From Onthophagus taurus (lineage: Eukaryota; Arthropoda; Insecta; Coleoptera; Scarabaeidae), in NCBI RefSeq assembly GCF_036711975.1, contig NC_091972.1, forward strand, positions 18,109,001-18,173,000: 64,000 nucleotides of DNA, given 5' to 3'. The notes below the pieces were generated by a model. That model saw only the letters and a list, made by a program, of their open reading frames with translations. It did not search any database and was not told the DNA's origin. Below, piece by piece: positions 1 through 10,969 of this stretch (the stretch's first letter is position 1; each line of letters opens with the position of its first letter). Both the position numbers and the translations under genes were made by a program.

Positions 1-268
<268 letters not shown>

Positions 269-419
269 TGAATAAATTTAAATGTTTTAAAATTAAATCA
301 TTTTATTTCTTGTTTTTTACTTAATTTCAGATTCCTTACTAATTTTTAAGACTTAAAGAAAAAGAAAATAAAATAAGGTGACAGTTTTTAGACACTTTTT
401 TTAGAAAAATTAAATGCTT

Positions 420-920
420 AAGTGGTTAAGCATATCTAGTCTGCTGTAGTCAATCTCTGGTGTTTTGCAAAATGCATGTAGTCCCCTGAAAACAGTATTA
501 AGTCTTCTTCATTCAAAATATATTCATCTGCCAGAAGTATCCAGTCCTCAGTACACTATATTAAGTCTTCTACAAGCAGTATACAGTTGTGCTTCACTGA
601 TACATAGTTTCCATGAATCTTCAGGTAGCATGTAACCTTCTGCAATCTTCTTCATCTGCAATCAGCATTCAGTCTTTTTCAAGCAGTATCTAGCAATACA
701 TGCTTTCCTGGAAGCGACATGAAGTCTCCATCTAGCTTAATTTAGCTTGCAGTCTTTCGTAAACTAGCTTTCATCTTCCGCAATCATCATTCTGTCTTAT
801 TCAAGCAGTCTAGTCTTTTAAAACCAGTTTCTTGTCTTTTGCAGAAGAGGTCGTTTGTAGCCGAGGCTCTGTTATCTACTTCAGTAAACACATATCAGCT
901 AATTTAACACAATATTGTAC
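420..920. repeat. degenerate CAGTCTTC-type minisatellite
   Basis: The words CAGT, AGTCTT, TTCAAGCAGT and CTTCTGCAAT recur every 20-40 bases throughout this stretch in many variants. It looks like a decayed tandem repeat. No open reading frame or splice pattern supports a gene. Confidence 0.55.
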
Positions 921-1940
921 ATTGTATTAAATTAAATACGATTCTAGATTCGAAAGTTTATAGTACTAGGTTTAGTGTTAGTTCTAGTGATTATTATTAT
1001 TATTATTGCTGCCGAACTGAGGGGAGCGGCCCTCTCGTCACTGCGAGCTGGTGTAAGAAATTTTTCTTAAGGACCGTCGACCGCGTGTATAATTATAGGG
1101 GAAACAGTCGTTCTTACTTTTGATCTAGTTTCTTTAATAATGGATATTTTAGTTTAATTCTTTTGGCAACTGATAGATAAAAGTACAAAAATTCTTCCTA
1201 CAGAGTCCGTTTTTTTTAATAAATCATTTCATTACCAAATATTTGCATCTCAATATAGACCTGTGATGACCTTTTTTTTTAATCGTCATCACAAACATTC
1301 AAAAGTCGTAATGCAAATTTAAATTCCGTGGGAGGATTAATATATCCATCGCCTATAAGTATAACCCAAAATTGACATTAATGTTTCAATAACAAATAAT
1401 TGAGATTTTAATAATAATACACCATCTTTTAAATAAAAAAAATCAGTATTTTTTTAATTTATTTACTTGTACCTCAAACACCATTTTTAAACTTGCTATT
1501 TACTTCCTCTTTCTGAAAAAGAGTGCTGTGAGTCGTCCAGATGTCCGCCACAAGTCCCATTATATTTGTGAGTGAAATGGTATTCTCAGTAAGGATGGTG
1601 TGAAAAAGGATATTGATACAGAGATCTTTTTTTATGTAAAAATTCATTCTTTTGAACAAATCAAGTTAAGAAATCCTGATGTGGAGAATACTACTTCAAG
1701 TACTTCATCAGTTTTAACATATATTGTAAGGGATGGCGTTTGTAAGGTATTATAACAAGTATTCATTTAATAATATACACCTAAAATACTTTTTCTCTTT
1801 CCTTTTCTAATTTTAATTTGTAAGGATAAAGTTTCCTTATTTGTTTTACAAATCACTAGGAGCTGGGGATACTTTTAATTAAAAATTGTTAAATATATAT
1901 TAACAAATAAGTTAAAATTAAAAAATTTATAAATACTTAT
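921..1940. other. AT-rich intergenic DNA with a small repeat fragment
   Basis: A piece of the CTAG-rich dispersed family (AGGTTTAGTGTTAGTTCTAG) lies at about 966-985, followed by a short ATT microsatellite (988-1006) and a GC-richer patch to about 1090. The rest is AT-rich. A 61-codon frame at 1474-1659 on the minus strand has no recognisable domain and was not called. Confidence 0.5.
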
Positions 1941-2771
1941 TTATCTGGACCCTAATAATCTTTGAATCGGCTTTAACATTGACCAAACAAATCCAGGTTC
2001 AACTGGAGGATGTACAATTGGATATGGTGTAGTTGGAGCTTTATAATAATCTGATGGAGCATGCATCACAAATTCCATGCAACTCATTTTACGTGGTACT
2101 TCTTCTTCTGGACCTACAACACCAAAAATGTTATTTATTATGAACTTTACAAGTATTTTTAGGACATTAAGGTTGTTACCAATTATGTAAGTAGCTGGAT
2201 CAAAACATTCATTTGTAGGAGGACTTTCTTGTGTTGGTAACAACCAAGTTATTGTAGCACTTTTCTCACAATACTGATCAGTTAAAAATCCTCTTAATTG
2301 AGCATAATAAACTTTATCATCTTCATCCATTAAAGATACAATATCACCCAATTGAAAGTATTGATCCTAAAATAGAATTAATCTTAAAATAATAAAAACC
2401 CATTTAAATCTTATATTTACTTTATAAAATATATGATCACTTGTAACTGGACTTGCAACAGCACTTGGAGCTTTCACAGGAACCTTTTTAAACAAAGCTC
2501 TTCGTCCTCGGCCTTTTGGAGCGACCGTTTTTGGTATTGCAAAAGGGTTTAATCTCGTTTTATACGATCTTGTTATTCTCATTCGTTTTTTCGAAGATTT
2601 TCCTTCGGTTTTATTAGTACTTTCATCGTTATTCTCATCTTCCGATTTATCTTCATCTTTTGCCTCATTTACGCAATCTAAACAAATCGCCCCCAAGTTT
2701 TCTGCGTTTGTCCATATCGAAGATTCGGTTGTTCCACATTTTAAACATTCCGGGTGATTTTTTAATGGCAT
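1941..2771 (-). CDS. GATAD1: GATA zinc finger domain-containing protein 1
   Basis: Three coding exons on the minus strand, 2421-2771, 2180-2366 and 1941-2113, join in frame to 236 residues. Both introns have GT-AG ends and are 54 and 66 bp long; the 66-bp one contains no stop and would be read through in frame if retained. The N-terminus has a GATA-type finger with Cys 9, 12, 30 and 33 (CX2C-X17-CX2C). A basic, acidic-rich linker and a GRGRR patch follow. The C-terminal half matches vertebrate GATAD1 at blocks such as YYAQLRGF, DQYCEKSA, TWL and YIIGPEE. From the family, the protein acts in the nucleus and is found in H3K4me3-associated, histone-deacetylase/demethylase-type chromatin complexes. 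It faces EcKL head to head across about 0.6 kb. Confidence 0.92.
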
Positions 2772-3396
2772 TTTTCAATAATAAATGTAGTTATAAATCA
2801 TTAAATCAAACTTAGGTTATATGAAAAATCTTAGGTTAAGTTGTTTCGGTTTTAAATTAAAAATGTCAATAAGAGATGGCGGTACTCCTATTTCAATTTA
2901 TCAATCATTATTTCATTTTTTTAGTTATAAATCAGTTTCTTTATGAATTAAATCTGGATTTCATGATATATTGTTGCGAAATATGTTATAGAAATTGATT
3001 ATTAAATTAAATTTTTTTTAATAACATTATCCTATTTTATTTACATTTGATCATAATAGATGGCGCAAATTTAACCGGCAAAATTTAAATACTTTCTGCG
3101 TTTTAAGATAATGATTAAAAATAACTGTTGATAATACTTAATTAAACCAAACAAAATGTGATTTAGTGGAAAATTTTTAAACCTAACAATTTAAATTACA
3201 TTGTTAAGATAATTTAATCTTTTATGTACCTTTTGAATCAAAATAAATATTAAACTTCCCAAACCCATTATAAAACTATTATATTAATCTTAACAATAAG
3301 TTGTTGAGGACTTATTTCTAGTTTAGTCTTCAAGGTTATTTCAATGTACTTTAAAAATTCATTGAGTCAGTGTTCGTGAAGTTGTAAGTTAAAAAA
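2772..3396. promoter_or_regulatory. shared 5' region between divergent GATAD1 and EcKL
   Basis: This 625-bp AT-rich spacer separates two genes transcribed away from each other, so it must hold both promoters and 5' UTRs. An arthropod initiator-like TCAGT lies at 3367-3371, about 26 bases before the EcKL start codon. No convincing TATA box is seen on either side. Assigning the initiator is inference. Confidence 0.45.
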
Positions 3397-6300
3397 ATGG
3401 AATTTATTGCGGATTTAAAAACAATAGCAATCAACGAAGGTATAAAAAATCCTGTAATTACAATAAATCAAACATCGAAAACCGGCGAAGGCTTTCTGGG
3501 AACATATTACATCGTTAACATTCATGGCACAGAAACAAGGTTGAGTTTATTTTTAAAACGCCCCCCTAAAAGTACTGATGAAGTTGTAAAAGAATCTATG
3601 AGGAAAATTCATTTAAACGAATATCTATTTTATGAAAACATTTATCCAGAATTTATTAAATTTGAATTTGTTAGAAACGAAGATAATTACTTTAAATCAG
3701 TTCCAAAATGTTACAAAATCATTTCGAATAAAAATAGAGAAGTTATGATCTTGGAAAATTTGAGAGCAAATGGTTTTCGGAGTTACAACAGAAGACAACC
3801 ATTAGATGACAATCATTTAGAATTAATTTTAGATGAATTGGCTCATTTTCACGCTGTTTCATTTGCGTTTAAAGACCAAAAACCCGATCGGTTTAAGGAA
3901 ATCGTCAAAAACGTTTCTTGGGCTGCTTCTGAAACTATTAAAGAAGATTATCTAGAAACCGTATGGTTCTTATCGAAGAATGTACTTGAAAAATTGGACT
4001 CAAACACTTTTTTTGGATATGAACTATTTAAATCGCACGTCGATTCAATAAAAGATTTCTTATCGTTCCTGGATAATTTTGATGGCCGTTTTAATGTTCT
4101 TAATCATGGTGATTTAACACTTAACAACATTTTATTTGGATATAACGTAAGGTTATTTTTAATATTTTGTAAAATTTGCTTTAAAATGTTTTTAATTCAT
4201 GATAAGATCTCACTTGGTTCTTGACATACGATTTCTTAAAAAGATCGTTGGACCTCAATCGAAACTTGATTAAATTTACTAAAAAGTGGTTTTTACTTCG
4301 ACTCGATATGTCAATTTAACCCCTCATAAGTAGATGGATTAAAAACATCATCAATTCGGAAGTTGCAGAAATAAAGAAATGATTGTATGCACATTAATTG
4401 TTAATTAAATTTGCTACAAAATGGTTCTTATTTCATGGTAATATCTCACTTCGTTCTTGAGATACGATTTTTTAAAAAGTTCGTTATCCAACTTAACCTC
4501 AATAACTATTCAGACTTGAACTAAAAAAATCGTAAGATTGACATTTATGAAATCGAAAGAATTATATTTGGTGTGTTGAAACTTGATTATATATACTAAA
4601 AAATGTTTTTTACCTCGATTCGATATCTCAATTAGTTTAGGAGATATAATTTTTTCAAAATTGATGTATATTAGCTAACCCCTCATAAGTAGATGTAGAC
4701 AGATGGATTAAAAACATCGTAAAGTCAGAAGTTGCAGTAATAAAGAAATGATTTTTTGCACATTAAATGTTAATTAAATTTGCTACAAAATGGTTCTTAT
4801 TTCATGGTAATATCTCACTTCGTTCTTGAGATACGATTTTTTAAAAAGTTCGTTTACCAACTTAACCTCAATAACTATTCAGAATTGAATTAAAAAAATC
4901 GTAAGATTGACATTTATGAAATCGAAAGAATTATATTTGGTGTGTTGAAACTTGATTATATATACTAAAAAATGGTTTTTAGCTCGACTCGATATCTCAA
5001 TTAGTTTAGGAGATATAATTTTTTCAAAATTGATGTATATTAGCTAACCCCTCATAAGTAGATGTAGACAGATAGATTAAAAACATCATAAAGTCGGAAG
5101 TTGCAGAAATAAAGATATGATTTTTTGCACATTAAATGTTAATTAAAGTTGCTACAAAATGGTTCTTATTTCATGGTAATATCTCACTTCGTTCTTGAGA
5201 TACGATTTTTTAAAAAGTTCGTTTATCAACTTAACCTCAATAACTATTCAGAATTGAATTAAAAAAATCGTAAGACTGACATTTATGAAATCGAAAGAAT
5301 TATATTTGGTGTGTTGAAACTTGATTATATTTACTAAAAAGTGGTTTTTACCCCGACTTGATATCTCAATTAGTTTAGGAGATATAACTTTTTCAAAATT
5401 GATGTGTATTAGCTAACCCCTCATAAGTAGATGTAGACAGATGGATTAAAAACATCATAAAGTCGGAAGTTGCAGAAATAAAGAAATGATTTTTTACACA
5501 TTAAATGTTAATTAAATTTGCTACAAAATGGTTCTTATTTCATGGTAATATCTCACTTCGTTCTTGAGATACGATTTTTTAAAAAGTTCGTTATCCAACT
5601 TAACCTCAATAACTATTCAGACTTGAATTAAAAAAATCGTAAGACTGACATTTATGAAATCGAAAGAATTATATTTGGTGTGTTGAAACTTGATTATATT
5701 TACTAAAAAATGGTTTTTACCTCGACTCGATATCTCAATTAGTTTAGGAGATATATTTTTTTCAAAATTGATGTGTATTAGCTAACCCCTCATAAGTAGA
5801 TGTAGAGAGATGGATTAAAAACATCATAAAGTCGGAAGTTGCAGAAATAAAGAAGTGATTTTTTACACATTAAATGTTAATTAAATTTGCTACAAAATGG
5901 TTCTTATTTCATGGTAATATCTCACTTCGTTCTTGAGATACGATTTTTTAAAAAGTTCGTTATCCAACTTAACCTCAATAACTATTCAGACTTGAACTAA
6001 AAAAATCGTAAGATTGACATTTATGAAATCGAAAGAATTATATTCGGTGTGTTGAAACTTGATTATATTTACTAAAAAATGGTTTTTACCTCGACTTGAT
6101 ATCTCAATTAGTTTAGGAGATATAATTTTTTCAAAATTGATGTATATTAGCTAACCCATCATAAGTAGATGCAGACAGATGGGTTAAAAACATCATAAAA
6201 TCGGAAGTAGCAGAAATAAAGAAATGATTGTATGCACATTAAATGTTAATTAAATTTGCTACAAAATGGTTCTTATTTCATGGTAATATCTCACTTCGTT

Positions 6301-7134
6301 CTTGAGATACGATTTTTTAAAAAGTTCGTTATCCAACTTAACCTCTATAACTATTCAGACTTGAATTAAAAAAATCGTAAGATTGACATTTATGAAATCG
6401 AAAGAATTATATTTGGTGTGTTGAAACTTGATTATTTTTACTAAAAAATGGTTTTTACCTCGACTCGATATCTCAATTAGTTTAGGAGATATAATTTTTT
6501 AAAGTTGGAGTTTATAAATTTTACTCCTTATAAATGGAAAAGTATTAAAAAAATCATAACTTCAAAATTTATAGGTATAAAAAGATGTTAATTTACACAT
6601 CAAATATTAATTAAATTTACTTTAAAATGGTTTTTATTTCATGATAATATCTTACCTCGTTTTTGAGATACAAAGTTAAATTGTTCTTAATTTTTTCAGG
6701 AAGACGATGACGACAACCCTGTAAGAGTTTCATTTCTTGATTGGCAATTAACAAAAGTAACTTCACCAGTAATCGATCTTTCTTATTTAATTTACGGAAC
6801 TTGTGAATTAAAACAAATGGAAAAAATCGATTATTTCTTGAATTTTTATTACAACAAACTCGGTTTTTACATCAACTTACTTGGTAGTGATTTAAGTATG
6901 TTGTACCCAAAAGACGATTTTGATGAGGAATGGAGGAAGTTTTCCAGATATGGACTAGCATTGTCTACGATAGTCATTAAATTAACATTTACTGATCCCG
7001 ATGATGTCCCATTAAATAACAGCGAGAAAAAAACAATGCTCGAAAGTTTATCTTACAAAATTAAAAACGAAAAAAAATATATCGAAAGAATTAAATGTGT
7101 TATTAATCATTTTATTGAAAAGAAATATTTATAA
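3397..7134 (+). CDS. ecdysteroid kinase-like (EcKL / CHK kinase-like) protein
   Basis: Two exons, 3397-4146 and 6700-7134, join in phase 0 at GT...AG and encode 394 residues, close to the usual length of about 400 for this family. The phosphotransferase loop HGDLTLNNILF starts at residue 237 (Asp239 the likely catalytic base). The metal-binding motif, normally DFQ, is DWQ here with Asp264, just after the splice junction. An ELAHFHA motif lies further upstream. EcKL proteins are insect small-molecule kinases acting on ecdysteroids and possibly on plant or xenobiotic compounds; the substrate cannot be told from sequence. The 2553-bp intron sits between the two catalytic motifs and is filled by a tandem repeat. 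An AATAAA follows at 7158-7163. The stop codon is 2 bp from that of the next, convergent gene. Confidence 0.9.
4165..6690. repeat. 369-bp tandem (satellite-like) array filling the EcKL intron
   Basis: The word GCTACAAAATGGTTCTTATT recurs at 4413, 4782, 5151, 5520, 5889 and 6258, exactly 369 bases apart, with copies differing by only a few bases. Shorter, diverged partial copies sit at both ends (about 4180 and 6619) and merge with the intron edges. Each unit is itself dimeric: the half starting GCTACAAAATGG and the half starting ACTAAAAAATGG are related, and both carry the ATATCTCA...GAGATA inverted word. No coding potential is seen. Confidence 0.93.
7111..7116 (-). terminator. poly(A) signal of the 7137-7501 gene
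   Basis: TTTATT on the + strand is AATAAA on the minus strand, 21 bases beyond the TGA of the minus-strand gene and inside the last coding exon of EcKL. It is called by position and consensus only. Confidence 0.5.
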
Positions 7135-7136
7135 AG

Positions 7137-7501
7137 TCAATATTCGCTATAATCGTTAATAAATGCATCTTCATTCCAAAGAGGTAGACGATGTGACGGA
7201 GGCTTATTACGAATGGGGAATCTAATTTGACGACCAATATGAGCAGTTCTACGATTTCCAAATGGTGTATATTCGTGCCAAAACGAGGGTGGCATTAAAA
7301 TTTCCTCGCTGCTTTTAGCTACCGTAATTTTTGATTTTTCATTAAATACTTCGCCGGTTTTCATCGACCATCCTTCCTTATTTGTTGCTGAAAATACAGT
7401 TGTTAGTGTAACGAAGAAAAAAATAAAAATCTAAAAGAAAAGAAATCAATTTATTTTACTAACTTTAAGAATTAATAAATTACCTTGAATTGAAACAACA
7501 T
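7137..7501 (-). CDS. small secreted protein, unrecognised
   Basis: Exons 7484-7501 and 7137-7430 flank a 53-bp GT-AG intron in phase 0 and encode 103 residues. The product starts MLFQFK, followed by a hydrophobic stretch IFIFFFVTLTTVFS ending in small residues, a good signal peptide. The start at 7499-7501 is preferred because it puts the hydrophobic core at the N-terminus; an in-frame ATG lies nine codons upstream (7526-7528). The mature part is polar and aromatic (SFWHEYTPFGNRR, GRQIRFP, LPLWNEDAF), with one dibasic site and no cysteines. I do not recognise the family; a prohormone or a small cuticular or defence protein are both possible. It shares the tiny-first-exon layout of the cluster that follows, but not its low-complexity tail. 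A TATAT-containing stretch at 7592-7600 and a TCAGT initiator at 7573-7577 (minus strand) could be its promoter. Confidence 0.68.
7158..7163 (+). terminator. poly(A) signal of EcKL
   Basis: AATAAA lies 24 bases after the EcKL stop codon and inside the coding exon of the convergent minus-strand gene. If it is used, the two mRNAs overlap tail to tail. Confidence 0.55.
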
Positions 7502-7862
7502 TCTTCTTTGCGATTGTATTATGTACATAACTTGTTAAATAAGTATAATTCGTCTTGCAGTTGCTCGAGTTCACTGATTAATAGAAAGTCAATATATGCA
7601 CTGTGATAACATGTTTTCTTTTTATATTTATGACGATTAATTTATGAGTTTAAATGAGATAATCGCAGTTTGTAAACAAAATTTGTGTAATTTTGAGAAA
7701 TGTATTGTAAAAATCGTGTTCGCTGACGTTTATAAAAACCAATTCGATTCAATTTAACCTAAATATTCTTAAAAAGTTGATAAAAAAAGCAATGTATCAT
7801 TTTTAAAATTTTTACTTTATTTAAGAAATTAAGAAATCGCAGGGTTTTTTTATAAGACGTTC
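7502..7862. other. intergenic DNA with the 7137-7501 promoter region
   Basis: AT-rich spacer between two minus-strand genes. It holds the likely promoter of the gene to its left and the 3' flank of the His-rich gene to its right. The stretch from about 7655 to 7862 is similar to 8945-9160 and 13627-13845, so it belongs to the duplicated 3' flanks of the peptide cluster. Confidence 0.5.
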
Positions 7863-8175
7863 TTATTTTCCCCATCCATGATGATGCGGGTGATGGTGAT
7901 GGTGGTGATGGTGATAATGACCATAATGTCCACCTCCATAATGACCATATCTAGATTCCGAAGTTTCTAAAGCGTCATCAATTTCAGCAGCGGGAAGAAC
8001 GAGTTCTGTATTAGGGATATTATCGATGCTAGCTGGCAAATTTTTTTCGTTTGCTGGATAAGACCAAACCATCACGAAGAATATACAAAATAAAATGATT
8101 ATCTGCAAAAAAGACACAAAAATAACTCTCATAAATAAAAATTAATTTCGTAAAAATCAAAAATATTACCTTCAT
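7863..8175 (-). CDS. secreted His/Gly-rich peptide, cluster member 1
   Basis: Exon 1 (8170-8175) encodes only Met-Lys; a 67-bp GT-AG intron follows; exon 2 (7863-8102) encodes the rest, 81 residues in all. Residues 2 to about 19 form a signal peptide ending MVWSYPANE. An acidic middle segment (NTELVLPAAEIDDALETSE) precedes a tail of GHYGGGHYGHY, eight histidines, PHHHGWGK. His-rich tails can bind metals, and His/Gly-rich antifungal peptides are known in beetles, so a defence role is possible but inferred. Signal peptide, acidic segment and promoter are shared with the genes at 9160 and 13845, which have quite different tails. A longer frame reading through the intron is not the real protein. 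Confidence 0.82.
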
Positions 8176-8245
8176 TTTAACAAATATTTCGTCTCTAAAG
8201 AATGGGTTAAGAAGAATGATTAAATATTCGTTGGTTTTATTGACG

Positions 8246-8253
8246 CTTATATA
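8246..8253 (-). promoter_or_regulatory. TATA box, cluster member 1
   Basis: TATATAAG on the minus strand, about 70 bases before the start codon. The surrounding bases (CTATATAAGCGTCAATAAA) are the same before the genes at 9160 and 13845, which supports a conserved core promoter. Confidence 0.65.
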
Positions 8254-9159
8254 GATGGTACCGCAGGAAGATCTTGTTTTTTATCTTTTTCTTAATTAGA
8301 ATAAAAACTTGTTATTTCGTAGAATTTGTTTTTGTTTGAGTATTTTTTTATGTGTGGTTAAAATGTTAATAAAAACAAAGATGTCATCGTTGGAGTGCTA
8401 CTTTACATAAAAAAATGCGGTTTGTATTAATCATGCACGATTCTAGGGTTTACTTTTCTTAATATAAATTTTTGCAAATGTTTTGTTATTCAAATCTTTA
8501 TATAATATAAGATTTATAGCAATTTCTGTAACATATTTTATGTAAAACTGTTCATCGCAAGATTTTCACCATCGAAAGTGCAATAGAGATGTAAAGAACA
8601 GGGATAAAGTGAATAAATAATCTAAATATAAATAATATAGTGGTAGAAGAACTGGAAAGAATAGAAAAATAACAGATGATAGAGATCAGTTATGCCATCT
8701 GCATTGAAAAAATGGCTCCAAAACACATTTAAGGAAAATACATCATACCATTCTACTTTAATTTCTGTCGCACACATAAATCCTAGAGTCTAGGATTCGT
8801 AGGACCTAAGAACCAATCAATTAATTCAAAAAGAAATCAAATACGAAAATCAGGTTTCAATATTTAACATCTATGACGTGTACAGAGATATTCCTGACAT
8901 ATACTAAAAAATACTAAACTTGAATATAGCTTAACCAAGACAAGTTTAAATGAGATAATCGCAGTTTGTAAACAAAATTTGTATAATTTCGAGAAATGTA
9001 TTGCAAACATCGCTTTCGCTGACGTTCCCAAAAACAAATTCGATTCAGTTTAACTTAAATATTCTTAAAAGTTGTAAAAAAGACAATGTATATATAATTT
9101 TTTAAATTTTTACTTTATTTAAGAAATAAAGAAATCGCAGGGTTTTTTATAAGATGTTC

Positions 9160-9429
9160 TTATTTTCCAAATCTCTGTGGTCGCTGTTCTTGCGGTTGGG
9201 GGGGCGGAGGTTGATAACGGCCTTCATAACCATCATATCTAGTTTCCGAAGTTTCTAAAGAGCCATCAACATCAATATCGATGCTAGCTGGTAAAATTTC
9301 TTCGTTTGCTGGATAAGACCAAACCATCACGAAGAATATACAAAATAAAATGATTATCTGCAAAAAAACACAAAAATAACTCTTATAAATAAACATCAAT
9401 TTCGTAAAAATCAAAAATATTACCTTCAT
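9160..9429 (-). CDS. secreted peptide with Pro/Gln tail ending QRFGK, member 2
   Basis: Exon 1 (9424-9429, Met-Lys) and exon 2 (9160-9357) flank a 66-bp intron and give 67 residues. The signal peptide is the same as in member 1 (MKIIILFCIFFVMVWS), followed by YPANEEILPASID. Compared with members 1 and 3 the acidic segment is shortened, missing the NTELVL part. The tail is RYDGYEGRY, then PPPPQPQEQRPQRFGK. The closing Gly-Lys resembles an amidation signal, which would give an RF-amide end, but no dibasic site precedes it and this remains speculation. Function unknown. Confidence 0.8.
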   Translation of the reverse strand: MKVIFLIFTKLMFIYKSYFCVFLQIIILFCIFFVMVWSYPANEEILPASIDIDVDGSLETSETRYDGYEGRYQPPPPQPQEQRPQRFGK

Positions 9430-9499
9430 TTTAACAAATATTTCGTCTTTAAAGAATGGTTTAAGAAGAATGACTGAATATTCGCTAGCTTTATTGACG

Positions 9500-9507
9500 C
9501 TTATATA
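9500..9507 (-). promoter_or_regulatory. TATA box, member 2
   Basis: TATATAAG on the minus strand, 71 bases before the start codon, in the same context as the boxes at 8246 and 14224. Confidence 0.65.
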
Positions 9508-10139
9508 GATGATACCGCAGGAAGATCTTGTTTTTGATGCTTTTTCTGAATTAGAATAAAAACTTGTTATTTCGCAGAATTTGTTTTTATTTAAGTATTT
9601 TACGTGATTAAAATGATAATAAAAAAGGCAGAAGTAAGATGTCATCGTTGGAGTGCTGCTTTACATTTAAAAAATGCAATTTGTATTAATTATGCACGAT
9701 TCTAGGGTTTGTTTTTCTTAATATAAAGTTATGCAAATAATTTGTTATTCAAATCTTTATATAATATAAGATTTATTGCAATTTTTATCAATTTCTCTAA
9801 CATATTTTAAAATGTAAAACAGAAGTGAAGATCAAGGATAAAACGAGGAAATAATTTAAATATCGTGGTTAAGAATAAATAATATAGTAGCAAAAGAACT
9901 GTAAAGAATAGAAAAATATTAGATGATAGTAAATTAGCTATGCCATCTGCATTAAAAAAATAGATCCAAAACAGATTTAAAGAAAACATATTATACCATT
10001 CTTCATAACTATTCTACTTTAATTTCTGCTTCACACATAAATCCTAGAAGAACCATAATATTCAACATCTATCACGTGTACAGAGATGTTTTAGACATAT
10101 ACTAAAAAATTTTGAAATTAAATAAAGGTTGACAGAAAC

Positions 10140-10920
10140 TGGAAAAAGTGGTAACAGGAGAGAGAAGCTGAAAAGAGATCTGCTACAACAAGAAATTAAA
10201 AAATTTGAAAAAAACATGTAATAGAAAATGGAGACTTAACAGAGACTAAAAAGTGATACTGCTAAATGGTAATATAAAAAAGAAACTGAAGGAAAAGCAA
10301 ACAGAGACTGGAAACAGACTGGTTATGGAAGAAAAAAGCTGAGCGTAATGTTGAGAGAGAAAAAAATGGTAGAGAAGAGATAATAAAGACCGGCAAGAAT
10401 TTGGTAATACAGGAAGATGACTGGTCAGAGACAGGATTGAGATAAAGTGGAAAAAACTGAGCAGAAAGTAGGGATTTAGAAGAAATACTAATATGTGGGT
10501 AGATAGAGAAGGGAGGTTGGACTCTTTCCAGCTGGTAATAGAAGAAAGATGCAGAACCGAGACTGAAAATACAGGAAGATGACTGGTAAGATTAGAAATT
10601 CACTTAACAGAGTATGAAAAGGATAAAAAGAAAGTGGCCAGAGAGAAGAGAGTCTGAACGGAGTCTGAAAACACAAAAGGCGGCCTAAACAGAAATTGGG
10701 AAAAGAAAGAAAAAATTAGATAGGAAAAAAGGAGACTGAAAACAGACTAGTAAAATGAGACTGGAAAAGAAAAAAAGCAGACTGGATATCAAACACACCT
10801 CAACACCTCGTGTTTCAGCAGAACCAAGAAATAGCTAAGAATAACGCTAGCGAAAGAAAAAAAACAGATACTGGAAAGAGAAAAAGGAGACTATGCAGAA
10901 AGGAGGGAAAATAGACAGAT
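10140..10920. repeat. purine-rich low-complexity tract
   Basis: Dozens of variants of GAAAGAGACTGG and AACAGAGACTGAAA follow one another on the + strand, with almost no pyrimidine runs. Related tracts lie at 12590-12951, 14880-15640, 16790-17370 and 17675-18240. Apparent Phe/Leu/Ser-rich frames on the minus strand are by-products of this composition. Confidence 0.75.
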
Positions 10921-10969
10921 ACTCTGCGTCTTCTTTCTTTCACCAGCTTCTCTTCATGTATTACTTATA

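Larger units (their letters stand above)
8268..10969. repeat. tandem duplication, copy A
   Basis: From AAGATCTTGTTTTTTATC onward this block is nearly the same as 12952-15665, in the same order and orientation, with an offset of about 4685 bases. It contains the gene at 9160-9429 and its purine-rich 5' flank. Copy A is followed by the mariner-like element at 10970. Differences are mostly single bases and small indels, which points to a recent event. Confidence 0.88.

Noticed and set aside
4165-6690. Regular repeats resembling a CRISPR-like array
   Set aside because: Units are 369 bp, contiguous without unique spacers, AT-rich and inside a eukaryotic intron. It is a satellite-type tandem repeat.
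9160-9645. 161-codon frame extending upstream of member 2 (and the like at 13845-14369)
   Set aside because: The upstream part reads through the intron and promoter, including the TATA box. The spliced Met-Lys start matches all other members.
9807-9989. 60-codon hydrophobic frame repeated at 14531-14713
   Set aside because: It is the same AT-rich 5' flank in both duplicate copies, so its conservation reflects the duplication, not coding function.
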